From contig CACADE010000001.1 in NCBI GenBank assembly GCA_902531175.1, positions 124,001 to 188,000 of the forward strand: a DNA stretch of 64,000 nucleotides, in the 5' to 3' direction. A program made the position numbers and the translations under genes. The stretch is from an uncultured Pelagibacteraceae bacterium. Lineage in GTDB: Bacteria > Pseudomonadota > Alphaproteobacteria > Pelagibacterales > Pelagibacteraceae. Position 1 is the stretch's first letter. The number at the start of each line of letters is the position of its first letter. The notes beneath the pieces were generated by a model. The model was given only the letters and a program-made list of their open reading frames with translations, ran no database searches and was not told the DNA's origin. Below, in pieces: positions 53,614-63,663 of this stretch.

Positions 53614-53641
53614 TAGACATCAATAGAAAAAGCTGTATTTT
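53614..53641 (+). promoter_or_regulatory. Possible alaS promoter
   Basis: TAGACA (53614-53619) and TATTTT (53636-53641) are 16 bases apart. Transcription would start almost at the alaS ATG (53650), giving a leaderless or nearly leaderless mRNA, consistent with the lack of a ribosome-binding site there. Confidence 0.35.
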
Positions 53642-53649
53642 AACAAAAT

Positions 53650-56313
53650 ATGGCAAAAACATTAAACGAGATTAGATCAACTTTTCTAGATTATTTTGAA
53701 AAAAATGATCACAAGATAGTCGAGTCTAGCAATTTGGTTCCAAATAATGATCCAACATTAATGTTTGCAAATTCAGGCATGGTCCAGTTTAAAAATGTTT
53801 TTACTGGATTAGAAAAAAGGGATTATCAAAGAGCTACTACTTCTCAAAAATGTGTAAGAGCAGGAGGTAAACATAACGATCTTGAAAATGTTGGTTACAC
53901 TCCAAGACACCATACATTTTTTGAAATGCTTGGAAATTTTTCTTTCGGAGATTACTTCAAGGAAAGAGGAATTGAACTTGCTTGGAATTTAATTACTAAA
54001 GATTTTGGATTAAATAAAGATAGATTATATGTAACAGTATTTCATGAAGACGATGAAGCCTTCAATTTTTGGAAGAAAATAGCGGGTTTTAGCGACGATA
54101 GAATTATTAGGATAGCAACTTCAGATAACTTTTGGTCAATGGGTGAAACGGGTCCTTGCGGACCCTGTTCAGAGATATTTTATGATCATGGAGATCATTT
54201 AAAAGGTGGTTTACCCGGAACTAAAGATGAGGATGGCGATAGATATATTGAGATATGGAATTTAGTCTTCATGCAATTTGAGCAAGTTTCAAAAGATAAA
54301 AGAATTAATCTTCCAAAACCTTCTGTAGATACTGGAATGGGTTTAGAAAGAATTGCAGCATTACTTCAGGGCACACATGATAATTACGAAACAGATCATT
54401 TTAAAAAATTAATTAGTTCGATTTCTGAATTTACAAAAGTAAAACAAGATAAAAATAATTTATCAAGTTTTAGAGTAATTGCAGATCACCTAAGAGCTAG
54501 CTCATTTCTTCTTGCAGAAGGAGTATTACCCTCAAATGAAGGCAGAGGCTATGTTCTTAGAAGAATAATGAGAAGGGGAATGAGACATTCTCATTTATTA
54601 GGCTCTAAAGAACCAGTCTTTAATAAAATCTTTGATACATTGAAAGATGAAATGAAAGGAAATTATCCTGAATTAGAAAGATCAGAGACTTTAATTAAAG
54701 AAACATTAAAAATGGAAGAAGAAAAATTTTTAGTATTACTTGATAGGGGAATTAAAATTTTGAATGATGAAATTTCAAAAATAAAAAAAGTTTTACCAGG
54801 TGAAGTAGCGTTTAAATTGTATGATACTTATGGTTTCCCGTTAGACTTAACAGAAGATATTTTAAAAAATAAATCTTTGACTGTTGATCAAAATAAATTT
54901 GATGAATTAATGAAAAAGAGCAAAGAGCTTGCAAAACAAAATTGGAAAGGTTCTGGAGATGCCTCTGAAGAAGAAATCTGGTTTGCTATAAAAGATAAAA
55001 TAGGACCTACAGAGTTTCTTGGGTATGAGTTTAACCAATCAGAAGGAGTGGTGTTATCGATAATTAAAAATAATAAAGAAGCACAAAATATTTCAAATGG
55101 TGAGGAAGGGATAATTATTACTAATCAAACCCCTTTTTATGGGGAGTCTGGTGGACAAGTTGGAGATCAAGGAACAATAGTATCTGGTAATTCAGTATTT
55201 GAGGTTACAGATACTCAAAAAAAACTTGGAGATCTGTTTATACATCATGGAATTCTAAAATCTGGTGAGATTAAGATTAAAGATGTTGTGGAAATGAAAA
55301 TAGATATTGAAAGACGTAACAATCTTAAGGCATATCATTCTGCAACCCATTTATTACATGAGTCTTTGAGAAGAACATTGGGAAAACACGTTATGCAAAA
55401 AGGATCTTTAGTTGCGCCTGATAGACTAAGATTTGATTTTAGTCATATGAAACCAATTACAGAGGATGAGCTAACAATTATTGATAAATTAGTTAATGAA
55501 TATGTACAAAACAAAACTGATGTAACTACAAGAATTATGACACCAAAAGCTGCCATTGAAAAAGGTGCTTTAGCTTTTTTTGGTGAAAAATATGGAGAAG
55601 AGGTGAGGGTAGTTTCTATGGGAGCAGAAAATAACTCTTATTTTTCAACAGAATTATGTGGTGGAACACATGTAAAAAATACAGGTGATATTGGAAAATT
55701 TAAAACTATTAGCCAATCCTCAATAGCTGCTGGAGTTAGAAGGGTTGAGGCTTTAAGGGACAAACAACTCGAAATATTCTTAAAAAACAAGGAAAAAATG
55801 TCAAACCTTTCTGCACAAAAGGATGAAGACAGTATTAAAGAGGTGTCTGCTCAAATTATTAAATTAGGTGGAAAACCAAATCTAGACAATAAAGATACGA
55901 AAGGATTAATTAAAGACCTTAATAAACAATTAGAACAATTAAATGTTCAATCAGTTTTAGCTGATAAAACAAAAAATATAATTAAAGATGAAAATATAAA
56001 TGGCACTCAAGTTAGATTACAAAAAATTCAAGATTTATCTCCAAAAGACCTAAGAAAACTTGTTGATGCAGGTAAAAAAGAATTGGGTGAAGGAATAGTA
56101 GTAGTATTTGCAAATAAGGATGAGAAAGTTGGTCTTGCTATAGGTGTAACAGAAAATTTAACAAATAAGTACGATGCAGTTAAATTTGCAAAACTAGGAT
56201 CTGAAATTATTGGTGGAAAGGGCGGTGGAGGTCGTAAAGATTTTGCACAGGCAGGAGGCCAAGACTCAAATAAAATCGACGAAGCTTTAGAAAAACTAAA
56301 AACCTTAATTTAA
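53650..56313 (+). CDS. alaS: Alanyl-tRNA synthetase AlaS
   Basis: Charges tRNA-Ala with alanine and edits mischarged serine and glycine. The 887-residue protein has the class II catalytic core ([19 protein letters not shown], then [31 protein letters not shown], about residues 77-107), [10 protein letters not shown] near 176 and [12 protein letters not shown] near 226, the editing domain with [12 protein letters not shown] near 563 and CGGTH near 670, and the C-terminal oligomerisation C-Ala domain with [16 protein letters not shown] near the end. Length is standard for bacteria. It converges on icd and overlaps that stop by nine bases. Confidence 0.98.
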   Translation: MAKTLNEIRSTFLDYFEKNDHKIVESSNLVPNNDPTLMFANSGMVQFKNVFTGLEKRDYQRATTSQKCVRAGGKHNDLENVGYTPRHHTFFEMLGNFSFGDYFKERGIELAWNLITKDFGLNKDRLYVTVFHEDDEAFNFWKKIAGFSDDRIIRIATSDNFWSMGETGPCGPCSEIFYDHGDHLKGGLPGTKDEDGDRYIEIWNLVFMQFEQVSKDKRINLPKPSVDTGMGLERIAALLQGTHDNYETDHFKKLISSISEFTKVKQDKNNLSSFRVIADHLRASSFLLAEGVLPSNEGRGYVLRRIMRRGMRHSHLLGSKEPVFNKIFDTLKDEMKGNYPELERSETLIKETLKMEEEKFLVLLDRGIKILNDEISKIKKVLPGEVAFKLYDTYGFPLDLTEDILKNKSLTVDQNKFDELMKKSKELAKQNWKGSGDASEEEIWFAIKDKIGPTEFLGYEFNQSEGVVLSIIKNNKEAQNISNGEEGIIITNQTPFYGESGGQVGDQGTIVSGNSVFEVTDTQKKLGDLFIHHGILKSGEIKIKDVVEMKIDIERRNNLKAYHSATHLLHESLRRTLGKHVMQKGSLVAPDRLRFDFSHMKPITEDELTIIDKLVNEYVQNKTDVTTRIMTPKAAIEKGALAFFGEKYGEEVRVVSMGAENNSYFSTELCGGTHVKNTGDIGKFKTISQSSIAAGVRRVEALRDKQLEIFLKNKEKMSNLSAQKDEDSIKEVSAQIIKLGGKPNLDNKDTKGLIKDLNKQLEQLNVQSVLADKTKNIIKDENINGTQVRLQKIQDLSPKDLRKLVDAGKKELGEGIVVVFANKDEKVGLAIGVTENLTNKYDAVKFAKLGSEIIGGKGGGGRKDFAQAGGQDSNKIDEALEKLKTLI

Positions 56314-57519
56314 TTTTTGTTTTAAACTTCCATCAATTACATCTAAAAACTGGTTAGTTGTTAAATACTTTGTTGAAGGACCAATAAGTATTGCTAAATC
56401 TTTGGTCATTGATCCTGATTCAACCGAATTAACACATACTTCTTCAAGTGTTTTGGCAAATTTAATTAATTCATCATTGCTATCTAACTTCCCTCTGTGC
56501 GCTAAACCTCTTGTCCAAGCAAATATAGATGCAATTGGATTGGTTGATGTTTCTTTACCTTGCTGATGCATTCTAAAATGTCGAGTAACAGTTCCATGAG
56601 CCGCTTCTGCTTCCATTGTTCTGCCATCAGGTGCTAATAAAACACTTGTCATTAAACCTAAAGAACCATAACCTTGAGCAACAGTGTCAGACTGAACATC
56701 GCCATCGTAGTTTTTACAAGCCCATATATATTTACCGTGCCACTTCATAGCACAAGCAACCATATCATCGATTAACCTGTGTTCATAAGTTATATTATTT
56801 TTTTCAAATTCTGATTTAAAATCTTTTTCAAAAACACTTTGAAATATATCTTTAAATCTACCATCATATTTTTTTAGTATGGTATTCTTTGTTGATAAAT
56901 ATACAGGCCATTTTTTAATTAGGCCGTAATTGAAACATGATCTTGCAAAGTCCTCTATTGATTTATCTAAATTATACATTGAAAGAGCAATACCTGGTCC
57001 TGGAAAATTAAATACTTCATATTTCTTTTCATCACTTCCATCTTCCGATGTCCATTTGACTTCTAATTTACCTTTTCCTGGAACTAAAAAATCTGTAGCT
57101 CTGTATTGATCACCAAAAGCATGCCTTCCAATAATTAATGGATCTGTCCAAGATGGGACAAGTTTAGGAATATTTTTACAAATTATTGGCTCTCTAAATA
57201 CTGTTCCTCCAATAATATTTCTTATTGTTCCATTCGGTGATCTCCACATTTTCTTTAATTTAAATTCTTCAACTCTCGCCTCGTCTGGAGTAATAGTTGC
57301 GCATTTGATACCTACTCCATTCTTTTTAATTGCATTAGCACAGTCGACGGTAATTTTGTCATCTGTATCATCCCTGCTTTTCATTCCTAGATCGTAATAC
57401 TCAATGCCTAAATCTAAATAAGGTAGAATTAATTTGTTTTTGATGAATTCCCAAATTACTCTTGTCATTTCATCGCCGTCTAGCTCGACAATGGGATTTT
57501 TTACCTTAATTTTGCTCAT
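56305..57519 (-). CDS. icd: NADP-dependent isocitrate dehydrogenase
   Basis: TCA-cycle enzyme that converts isocitrate to 2-oxoglutarate. It has 404 residues from the ATG at 57519 ([18 protein letters not shown]); an in-frame ATG at 57564 would add 15 residues not expected in the family. Motifs include [13 protein letters not shown], the substrate loop [42 protein letters not shown] and AAHGTVTRH. This is the homodimeric, eukaryote-like type II NADP enzyme common in alphaproteobacteria, not the E. coli type. Confidence 0.95.
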   Translation of the reverse strand: MSKIKVKNPIVELDGDEMTRVIWEFIKNKLILPYLDLGIEYYDLGMKSRDDTDDKITVDCANAIKKNGVGIKCATITPDEARVEEFKLKKMWRSPNGTIRNIIGGTVFREPIICKNIPKLVPSWTDPLIIGRHAFGDQYRATDFLVPGKGKLEVKWTSEDGSDEKKYEVFNFPGPGIALSMYNLDKSIEDFARSCFNYGLIKKWPVYLSTKNTILKKYDGRFKDIFQSVFEKDFKSEFEKNNITYEHRLIDDMVACAMKWHGKYIWACKNYDGDVQSDTVAQGYGSLGLMTSVLLAPDGRTMEAEAAHGTVTRHFRMHQQGKETSTNPIASIFAWTRGLAHRGKLDSNDELIKFAKTLEEVCVNSVESGSMTKDLAILIGPSTKYLTTNQFLDVIDGSLKQKLN

Positions 57520-57593
57520 TTTTTGATGTATCTTAATAATTGAATTTATACTTTTTATATACATATTAATCCAGAATTATCAATTGAACGATT

Positions 57594-58241
57594 ATGATAG
57601 ACAAAATTTTTCCAAAGATTCATAACGAAGGCTATAAATTTATAGTAATTTTCGTAGTAGCAACGATCATTCTATATTTCATTCATGGTTTTTTAGGTTT
57701 CATAGGTTTGGTTTTAAGTATTTGGTGTTATTATTTTTTTAGAGATCCAGAGAGAATTCCAATAAATGATGAGAACTATTTAACAAGTCCTGCTGACGGA
57801 TTGGTCTTACAAGTTTTAGATACAAACGGACCAAAAGAATTAGGACTTGAAAATAAAAAATTTAAGAAAGTAAGTATATTTATGAATGTATTTGACTGTC
57901 ATGTGAATAGATCTCCATGTTCAGGAAAAATTGAAGAAATTTTATACAAACCTGGAAAATTTATCAATGCATCTCTTGATAAAGCAAGTGAGGATAATGA
58001 AAGAAATTATTATAAAATTAAAAATTCTCATGGAGAAGACATAATTGTAGTTCAAATAGCAGGACTGGTTGCACGTAGAATAGTAACTGATACCTCAGTT
58101 GAAGAAAATGTTGATCAAGGATCTAGAATTGGAATGATTAGATTTGGAAGTAGAGCAGATTTATATTTTGAAAACTATGAACCGTTAGTAAAAGTTAATC
58201 AAAGAGCAGTTGCTGGAGAAACATTGATAGCAAAAAGATAA
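57594..58241 (+). CDS. psd: Phosphatidylserine decarboxylase
   Basis: Makes phosphatidylethanolamine from phosphatidylserine. The 215-residue proenzyme is the short type with two N-terminal membrane segments (residues about 16-50) and then the decarboxylase domain: RDPERIPIND, LTSPADGLVLQV, SIFMNVFDCHVNRSP, and the self-cleavage site RFGSRADLYF near residue 182-191, where Gly-Ser replaces the LGST of E. coli and the serine becomes the pyruvoyl group. It is next to pssA with no gap, forming the two-step PE pathway. Confidence 0.95.
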   Translation: MIDKIFPKIHNEGYKFIVIFVVATIILYFIHGFLGFIGLVLSIWCYYFFRDPERIPINDENYLTSPADGLVLQVLDTNGPKELGLENKKFKKVSIFMNVFDCHVNRSPCSGKIEEILYKPGKFINASLDKASEDNERNYYKIKNSHGEDIIVVQIAGLVARRIVTDTSVEENVDQGSRIGMIRFGSRADLYFENYEPLVKVNQRAVAGETLIAKR

Positions 58242-59039
58242 ATGGAAAATCCAAAAAAGAATATAAGATTAGTATCAAATAAAAATTCAAGAGTTATTTT
58301 GCCGAATATTATGACGCTAGTTGGTGTGTGTATTGGTTTGACTTCAATTAAGTTTGCATTTGATGGAAGATTTGAATTATCAGTTATTGCAGTTTTAATT
58401 GCTGCAATCATTGATGGTTTAGATGGAAGAATTGCAAGATTAATTAAAGCCACATCAAAAGTTGGAAAAGAATTAGACTCATTAACGGATGTAATTAGTT
58501 TTGGAGTAGCGCCAGCATTCATAATGTATTTCTGGGCGCTAGATAATATTGGCAGATTTGGTTGGTTAATATCTTTAATATATGTGGTTTGCGTTGCCTT
58601 AAGACTTGCAAGATTTAACGTTTCAACAGGAGGGGAACCTTCATGGAGAGACAATTTTTTTGAAGGTATTCCATCACCAGCAGGTGGAGTATTAGTATTA
58701 ATGCCGTTAATTTATAGTTTTAGTGAAGTTCAGTTTATAACTATTAATAAAAATATAATTGTTCCATCTTTATTCATTGTTATTTCTGTACTTTTGATAA
58801 GTAAAATTCCTACATATTCTTTGAAAAGAATTGTTGTTCCAAGAAGTACTTCAATATTTCTTTTATTTGGAATAATTTTATATTTTGGTTTGTTACTAAT
58901 ATATACCTTTAATACAATTATAATTTCAGGAATTATTTATTTACTAATGATTCCAGCAAGTTCAATTCATTACTTATTTTTAAAAAAACAAAATAAAGAA
59001 AAAGATGATGGTGTTGATCATCACGAAGATATTTTGTAA
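58242..59039 (+). CDS. pssA: CDP-diacylglycerol-serine O-phosphatidyltransferase PssA
   Basis: Makes phosphatidylserine from CDP-diacylglycerol and serine. The 265-residue membrane protein has about seven or eight helices and the CDP-alcohol phosphatidyltransferase motif DGX2ARX8GX3DX3D, seen as DGRIAR, then G, then the Asp residues in KELDSLTD (about residues 66-91). This is the membrane (type II) PssA found in alphaproteobacteria. It begins directly after the psd stop, and its own stop overlaps the next gene's ATG by one base. Confidence 0.95.
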   Translation: MENPKKNIRLVSNKNSRVILPNIMTLVGVCIGLTSIKFAFDGRFELSVIAVLIAAIIDGLDGRIARLIKATSKVGKELDSLTDVISFGVAPAFIMYFWALDNIGRFGWLISLIYVVCVALRLARFNVSTGGEPSWRDNFFEGIPSPAGGVLVLMPLIYSFSEVQFITINKNIIVPSLFIVISVLLISKIPTYSLKRIVVPRSTSIFLLFGIILYFGLLLIYTFNTIIISGIIYLLMIPASSIHYLFLKKQNKEKDDGVDHHEDIL

Positions 59040-59953
59040 TGAAAGAGAATGCAATTATTTCTCTAGCAGATTCTAATTACTATGAATTGGTAAATGAATT
59101 AATAGACTCTATTAAACAATTCAATCACAGTGAAAAGGTTGCTATTTGTATACTTGATGCGGGTTTGACAGAGGAGCAAACTGCTCTTCTAAAAAATAAA
59201 GTAGATGAGATCAAAAAAGCTGAATGGGATATTGAGGTTCCACAATCTAAAGTTAAAGGTAAAGAATGGCTAAAAAGTCAGGTATCAAGAGCATTTCTTC
59301 CAAAATATTTTCCTAACTATAAAAAATATCTGTGGATTGATTGTGATGCTTGGGTTCAAGATTGGAGCTCAATAGACTTATATTTTAAGGCTTGTGATAA
59401 TGGCAAACTAGGCATTACCCAGACAATGACACCTGGATATAGAATATTAAGTAACGTTAATTGGTTATTTGGAAAATTAGCCATTATAAAGTCTCAAAAT
59501 TTTAAACATGCTATTAAATCTAAAATTGATATTAATAAAGCAAGAAAGTTAGCATTTGCTCCACATATTAATATTGGTGTTTTCTCATTAGAAAAAGACT
59601 CTAATTGTTGGAATATTTGGCAAAAAAATTTAAAAACTACTCTTAGTCATGGCCAAATATTTGGTTCAGAGCAACTAGCAATAAATATATGCGTATATAT
59701 TGATAATGTAGATGTTGAATTTCTTCCTCATAATTGCAACTGGTTAGCTAGCAACTTACTTCCAAAGTTTGATGAAAAGAATAAAATTTTCGTGGAACCT
59801 TTTTTACCAAATCATAAAATTGGAATTATACATTTAGCTAGTGGTATTAAAGTAAATGATAAAGATATGAGAAACGAGAAAAATCTAGAGATAGAATTAA
59901 ATACTTTGGATAATAATAAAATCTCAAAATCTTTAAGGTTCAAAACTAATTGA
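59039..59953 (+). CDS. GT-A glycosyltransferase (GT8-like), unknown acceptor
   Basis: A 304-residue soluble protein with a DXD metal site in KYLWIDCDAWVQD (near residue 101-113). It is preceded by a nucleotide-sugar-binding start, IISLADSNYYELVNELIDSI. Later come HINIGVFSLEKDS and FGSEQLAINICVY, in which the asparagine and Glu-Gln pattern resembles GT8 enzymes, and the late GIIHLASG, which fits the usual GT8 histidine. Sugar and acceptor are unknown. It sits in the phospholipid operon between pssA and rlmE, overlapping by 1 and 4 bases, so a lipid or surface glycan acceptor is a reasonable guess. Confidence 0.72.
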   Translation: MKENAIISLADSNYYELVNELIDSIKQFNHSEKVAICILDAGLTEEQTALLKNKVDEIKKAEWDIEVPQSKVKGKEWLKSQVSRAFLPKYFPNYKKYLWIDCDAWVQDWSSIDLYFKACDNGKLGITQTMTPGYRILSNVNWLFGKLAIIKSQNFKHAIKSKIDINKARKLAFAPHINIGVFSLEKDSNCWNIWQKNLKTTLSHGQIFGSEQLAINICVYIDNVDVEFLPHNCNWLASNLLPKFDEKNKIFVEPFLPNHKIGIIHLASGIKVNDKDMRNEKNLEIELNTLDNNKISKSLRFKTN

Positions 59954-60561
59954 AAAAAAATAAAATCTCAAAAAATTGGATTAATAAGCAGAGAAGAGAT
60001 ATTTATGTTAGACAATCAAAAGTTGAAGGATATAGATCAAGAGCCGTTTATAAATTAAAGGAAATTAACGAAAAATTTAAATTTTTAAAAAATAATATAT
60101 CAGTAATAGATCTTGGGGCTGCTCCTGGAAGCTGGTCTCAATATATATCAAGTAATTTAAAATGTAATAAGCATTTAGCAATAGATTTAAAAGAAATAGA
60201 AGAAATAAAGAATGTAAAAATTTTAAAAGGAGATTTTACGGATACTGAGCAACAAAATAAAATTAATAATTATTTTGGTGGAAAAATTGACCTAATTATT
60301 TCAGATATGGCAGTCAATACTACGGGAAATAAAAATCTAGACTCTATGGTAACTGGAGAATTAGTTTTAGAAGCTATGGATTTCGCTACAAAAATGATGA
60401 AGCCAAATGGCTATTTTGTCTCAAAATTATTTATGGGAACTTCATTTAATGAGATAATTGCATTTTCAAAAAAAAATTTTGTAAAATTTAATGTCTATAA
60501 GCCTCCAGCAAGCAGAAAAGACTCTAAAGAAAGTTTTTTAATCTGCAAAAATTTAAGATAG
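59950..60561 (+). CDS. rlmE: 23S rRNA 2'-O-methyltransferase RlmE (FtsJ/RrmJ)
   Basis: Methylates U2552 in the A-loop of 23S rRNA, a late step in large-subunit assembly. The 203-residue protein starts with TTG at 59950 inside the previous stop. It has SRAVYKLKEINEKF (first catalytic Lys), the SAM loop IDLGAAPGSWSQY near residue 54-66, SDMAVNTTG (catalytic Asp), FVSKLFMGTS (second Lys) and the late KPPASRKDSKESFLICKN (catalytic Glu), giving the full K-D-K-E tetrad. Confidence 0.95.
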   Translation: MKKNKISKNWINKQRRDIYVRQSKVEGYRSRAVYKLKEINEKFKFLKNNISVIDLGAAPGSWSQYISSNLKCNKHLAIDLKEIEEIKNVKILKGDFTDTEQQNKINNYFGGKIDLIISDMAVNTTGNKNLDSMVTGELVLEAMDFATKMMKPNGYFVSKLFMGTSFNEIIAFSKKNFVKFNVYKPPASRKDSKESFLICKNLR

Positions 60562-60598
60562 ATACTTTCATTTTTTTAAGAATCGTTTATATAAGGAC

Positions 60599-61663
60599 AT
60601 GGATCATATCAAAGAAGCGCTCACTTTCGATGATGTAACTTTAGCACCAAATTATTCTGAAATTTTACCTTCAGAAGTAAAGACAGAAATTAAATTATCA
60701 AAACAATTAAATATTTCTATACCCCTTCTAACTTCAGCAATGGATACTGTAACAGAGTCTAATATGGCTATTTCAATCGGTAAAAAGGGTGGAATAGGTG
60801 TTATACATAGAAATTTATCAATAAATGATCAGATAAAAGAAATAAGAAAAGTAAAAGCAAAAAAAATGTTAGTTGGTGCAGCTGTTGGTGCAAGTTTAAA
60901 CGAACACATAAGAGCTCAAAAGATTTTAAAAGAAAATATCGATTTAATTGTTGTTGATACAGCTCATGGCCACACAAAAAAAGTAGCTGAAATAATAAAA
61001 AAAATTAAAAAAATTAAACCAACTAAAACAGCTTTATGTGCAGGTAATATTGCTACAGCAGAAGCAGCTAAATTTCTGATCAAGCAAGGAGTAGATATTA
61101 TAAAAGTTGGAATTGGACCAGGATCTATATGCACTACAAGATTAGTTGCCGGGATTGGAGTTCCACAGCTAAGTGCAATTTTAGATGTAAAAAAAGGTAT
61201 GGGGAAAAGTAAAACAACATTAATAGCTGATGGAGGTATCAAATTTTCTGGGGATATTGCAAAAGCACTTGCGGCAGGAGCAGATGCGGTGATGATTGGA
61301 TCATTATTTGCAGGAACAGATCAGGCTCCAGGTAGAATTATAAAAAGAGGTGGTAAATTATTTAAAAGTTTTAGGGGTATGGGATCTATTGGAGCAATGA
61401 ATAAAGGATCAGCAGATAGATATTTTCAATCAAAACAAAAAGATACATCAAAATACGTAGCAGAAGGTGTTGAAGGTTTTGTTAAATACAAAGGCACAGT
61501 TGAAAAAATAATCTACCAACTAGTAGGTGGATTAAAATCATCAATGGGATACTTAGGTGCAAAAAGAATTAAAGATCTTAGAAAAAAACCAAAATTTGTC
61601 AAAATTACTAAAGCAGGTTTTTATGAAAGTATGGTACATAACATAGACGAAATAAAAAGATGA
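60599..61663 (+). CDS. guaB: IMP dehydrogenase lacking the CBS (Bateman) domain
   Basis: Oxidises IMP to XMP, the first step to GTP. The product has only 354 residues; usual GuaB has about 490. The barrel is complete: LTFDDVTLAPNYSEILP, SAMDTVTESNMAISIGKKGGIGVIHRN (residues about 46-72), the VGAAVG turn, VKVGIGPGSICTTR-type loop with the catalytic Cys near residue 178, IADGGIKFSGD and FRGMGSIGAM, ending GTVEKIIYQLVGGLKSSMGYLGA. The two CBS motifs normally inserted after the NLSI...Q helix are absent, and the chain goes straight to KAKKMLVGAAVG. It may thus lack nucleotide control. The start has a close AAGGA site. It overlaps the TPR gene by four bases. Confidence 0.93.
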   Translation: MDHIKEALTFDDVTLAPNYSEILPSEVKTEIKLSKQLNISIPLLTSAMDTVTESNMAISIGKKGGIGVIHRNLSINDQIKEIRKVKAKKMLVGAAVGASLNEHIRAQKILKENIDLIVVDTAHGHTKKVAEIIKKIKKIKPTKTALCAGNIATAEAAKFLIKQGVDIIKVGIGPGSICTTRLVAGIGVPQLSAILDVKKGMGKSKTTLIADGGIKFSGDIAKALAAGADAVMIGSLFAGTDQAPGRIIKRGGKLFKSFRGMGSIGAMNKGSADRYFQSKQKDTSKYVAEGVEGFVKYKGTVEKIIYQLVGGLKSSMGYLGAKRIKDLRKKPKFVKITKAGFYESMVHNIDEIKR

Positions 61664-62094
61664 TAAAAAAAATTACCTTGGCAACAATTTTACTTTTTAC
61701 TTTAATTTTTAACGTTAACGCGGAGAAAGTTAATTTTTTTGATGAAGCAAAAAATCTTTATGAAAATGAAAAATATGAAGATTCAAAATTTTTATTTCAA
61801 AGAAATATTGTATACAATCCCAAAGACTCAATGTCATATCTATATTTAGCAAAAATATTTAAAAATGAAGAAAACAAAACAGAACTGGAAAAAAATATAA
61901 ATACAGTCTTACTACTCGAGCCAAACAACGAAGAGGCAATGTATCTATTAATAGATATTGAGTTAGAAAGATCTAATTTTTCTAAAGCAGAGGAACTTAG
62001 AGAAGATTTTAAGAAAATATGCTCCAACCTTTGTGATAAAATTGCATCTATTAACAAACGCCTAAAAGAGTTTGAAAAAAAAGATGCGTCTTGA
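61660..62094 (+). CDS. Exported TPR-repeat protein, unknown role
   Basis: A 144-residue protein with a signal peptide (residues 1-21, cut near NVNA-E) and about three tetratricopeptide-like helix pairs: [21 protein letters not shown], then [21 protein letters not shown], then [22 protein letters not shown], ranges about 24-45, 57-77 and 95-117. Two cysteines near the end (ICSNLCDKI) could form a disulfide in the periplasm. No enzyme motif. It lies between guaB and guaA with overlaps on both sides, an unexpected place for an envelope protein; partner unknown. Confidence 0.72.
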   Translation: MIKKITLATILLFTLIFNVNAEKVNFFDEAKNLYENEKYEDSKFLFQRNIVYNPKDSMSYLYLAKIFKNEENKTELEKNINTVLLLEPNNEEAMYLLIDIELERSNFSKAEELREDFKKICSNLCDKIASINKRLKEFEKKDAS

Positions 62095-63643
62095 AAATAA
62101 TATAGATAAAATTTTAATAATCGATTTTGGGTCTCAGTTTACACAATTAATTGCAAGAAAAGTAAGAGAATTAAATGTTTTTTGTGAAATTATAAGTCAC
62201 AACAAACTTAAAGTCTACAAAACTGAAAAAAATGTGAAAGGCATCATTTTATCAGGTGGTCCCTTAAATGTTTACCAAAATAAAAAAGTTAAATTCAATA
62301 AAAGTATATTAAGTTCAAATATTCCAATTCTAGGCATTTGTTTTGGCCACCAGATAATCTCTAAAGAATTAGGAGGTAAAGTAAAACGAGCAAAATCAAG
62401 AGAATTTGGGTTAGCAAAAGTTACAAAATTAAAAAAAAGCGCTTTAACTGAAAATTTCTTTTCAAAAAAATCTACCAATGTATGGATGAGTCATGGAGAT
62501 GAGGTAATTAAATTACCTAAAGGTTTTAAAGTTATAGCAAAATCCTCAAATTCGAAATTATGCATGATAGAAAATGTAAAAAAAAAAATATATGGCATGC
62601 AGTTTCATCCAGAAGTTTCCCATACAGTTAAAGGCAAAATAATATTAAAAAACTTTGTAATTAAAATTTGTAAAATTAAAAAAAATTGGACATCAAAAAA
62701 TCAAAAATCCAAACTTATGCAGCAAATTAAAGAACAAGTTGGAAATTCTAAAGTAATTTGTGCATTATCTGGTGGAGTAGATAGTAGTGTAGTAGCAAAA
62801 TTAATTAGTAATGCAATTGGAAAAAACTTAACTTGTATATTCGTTAATACTGGTCTGCTAAGAAAAAACGAAGAAAAACAAGTAGTGAATACTTTTAAAA
62901 AAAAATTTAAATTGAATTTAATTTATGTAAATGCTGAACAATTATTCATAAGCAAATTAAAAAATGTAACGGATCCAGAAAAAAAAAGAAAAATTATTGG
63001 AAATTTATTTATCAAACTTTTTGAAAAATACGCAAAAAAAATAAAGAATGTAAAATTTCTAGCTCAAGGAACTTTATATCCTGATCTAATCGAAAGTAAG
63101 TCTGTAACAGGAAGTCAAACTTCAAAAATTAAGTCTCACCATAATGTTGGTGGTTTGCCAAAAAGAATGAAATTAAAATTAGTTGAACCATTGAAGTATT
63201 TATTTAAAGATGAGGTTAGAATGTTAGGTCTAGAATTAAATTTAAGTAAAGAAATTATTTCTAGACACCCTTTTCCTGGTCCTGGTTTAGCCATTAGAAT
63301 GCCAGGCATAATTACTAAAGAAAAAATAAAAATTTTAAAAGAAGCAGATAATTATTTTGTGAATGCATTAAGAGAACACAATCTATATCATAAGATATGG
63401 CAGGCTTATGCCGCATTACTACCTGTTAAAACAGTTGGTGTAATGGGAGACAATAGAACCTATGAATATTTATGTTTACTAAGAGCAATAACATCTGAAG
63501 ATGGAATGACAGCAGATTATTATCAATTTAATAAATCATTTATGCAAATGGTATCTAATAAAATAGTTAATAATATTCGAGGTATAAATAGAGTAGTTTA
63601 TGATGTGACCTCTAAACCGCCAAGCACTATTGAACTAGAATAA
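62084..63643 (+). CDS. guaA: GMP synthase (glutamine-hydrolysing) GuaA
   Basis: Converts XMP to GMP with glutamine nitrogen. From the ATG at 62084 it has 519 residues; a TTG four codons earlier is possible. The N-terminal class I glutaminase has Cys in LGICFGHQI and His-Glu in [10 protein letters not shown]. The ATP pyrophosphatase domain has the loop [15 protein letters not shown] near residue 225. The C-terminal dimerisation domain ends with the family's [20 protein letters not shown]. Together with guaB two genes upstream it completes the GTP branch. It overlaps the TPR gene by 11 bases. Confidence 0.97.
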   Translation: MRLENNIDKILIIDFGSQFTQLIARKVRELNVFCEIISHNKLKVYKTEKNVKGIILSGGPLNVYQNKKVKFNKSILSSNIPILGICFGHQIISKELGGKVKRAKSREFGLAKVTKLKKSALTENFFSKKSTNVWMSHGDEVIKLPKGFKVIAKSSNSKLCMIENVKKKIYGMQFHPEVSHTVKGKIILKNFVIKICKIKKNWTSKNQKSKLMQQIKEQVGNSKVICALSGGVDSSVVAKLISNAIGKNLTCIFVNTGLLRKNEEKQVVNTFKKKFKLNLIYVNAEQLFISKLKNVTDPEKKRKIIGNLFIKLFEKYAKKIKNVKFLAQGTLYPDLIESKSVTGSQTSKIKSHHNVGGLPKRMKLKLVEPLKYLFKDEVRMLGLELNLSKEIISRHPFPGPGLAIRMPGIITKEKIKILKEADNYFVNALREHNLYHKIWQAYAALLPVKTVGVMGDNRTYEYLCLLRAITSEDGMTADYYQFNKSFMQMVSNKIVNNIRGINRVVYDVTSKPPSTIELE

Positions 63644-63663
63644 AAATAAATTATAATTTCACT

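Noticed and set aside
63644..63663. Terminator after guaA
   Set aside because: The 20-base gap is AT-rich but forms no stem, so read-through into the glyoxalase gene is likely.
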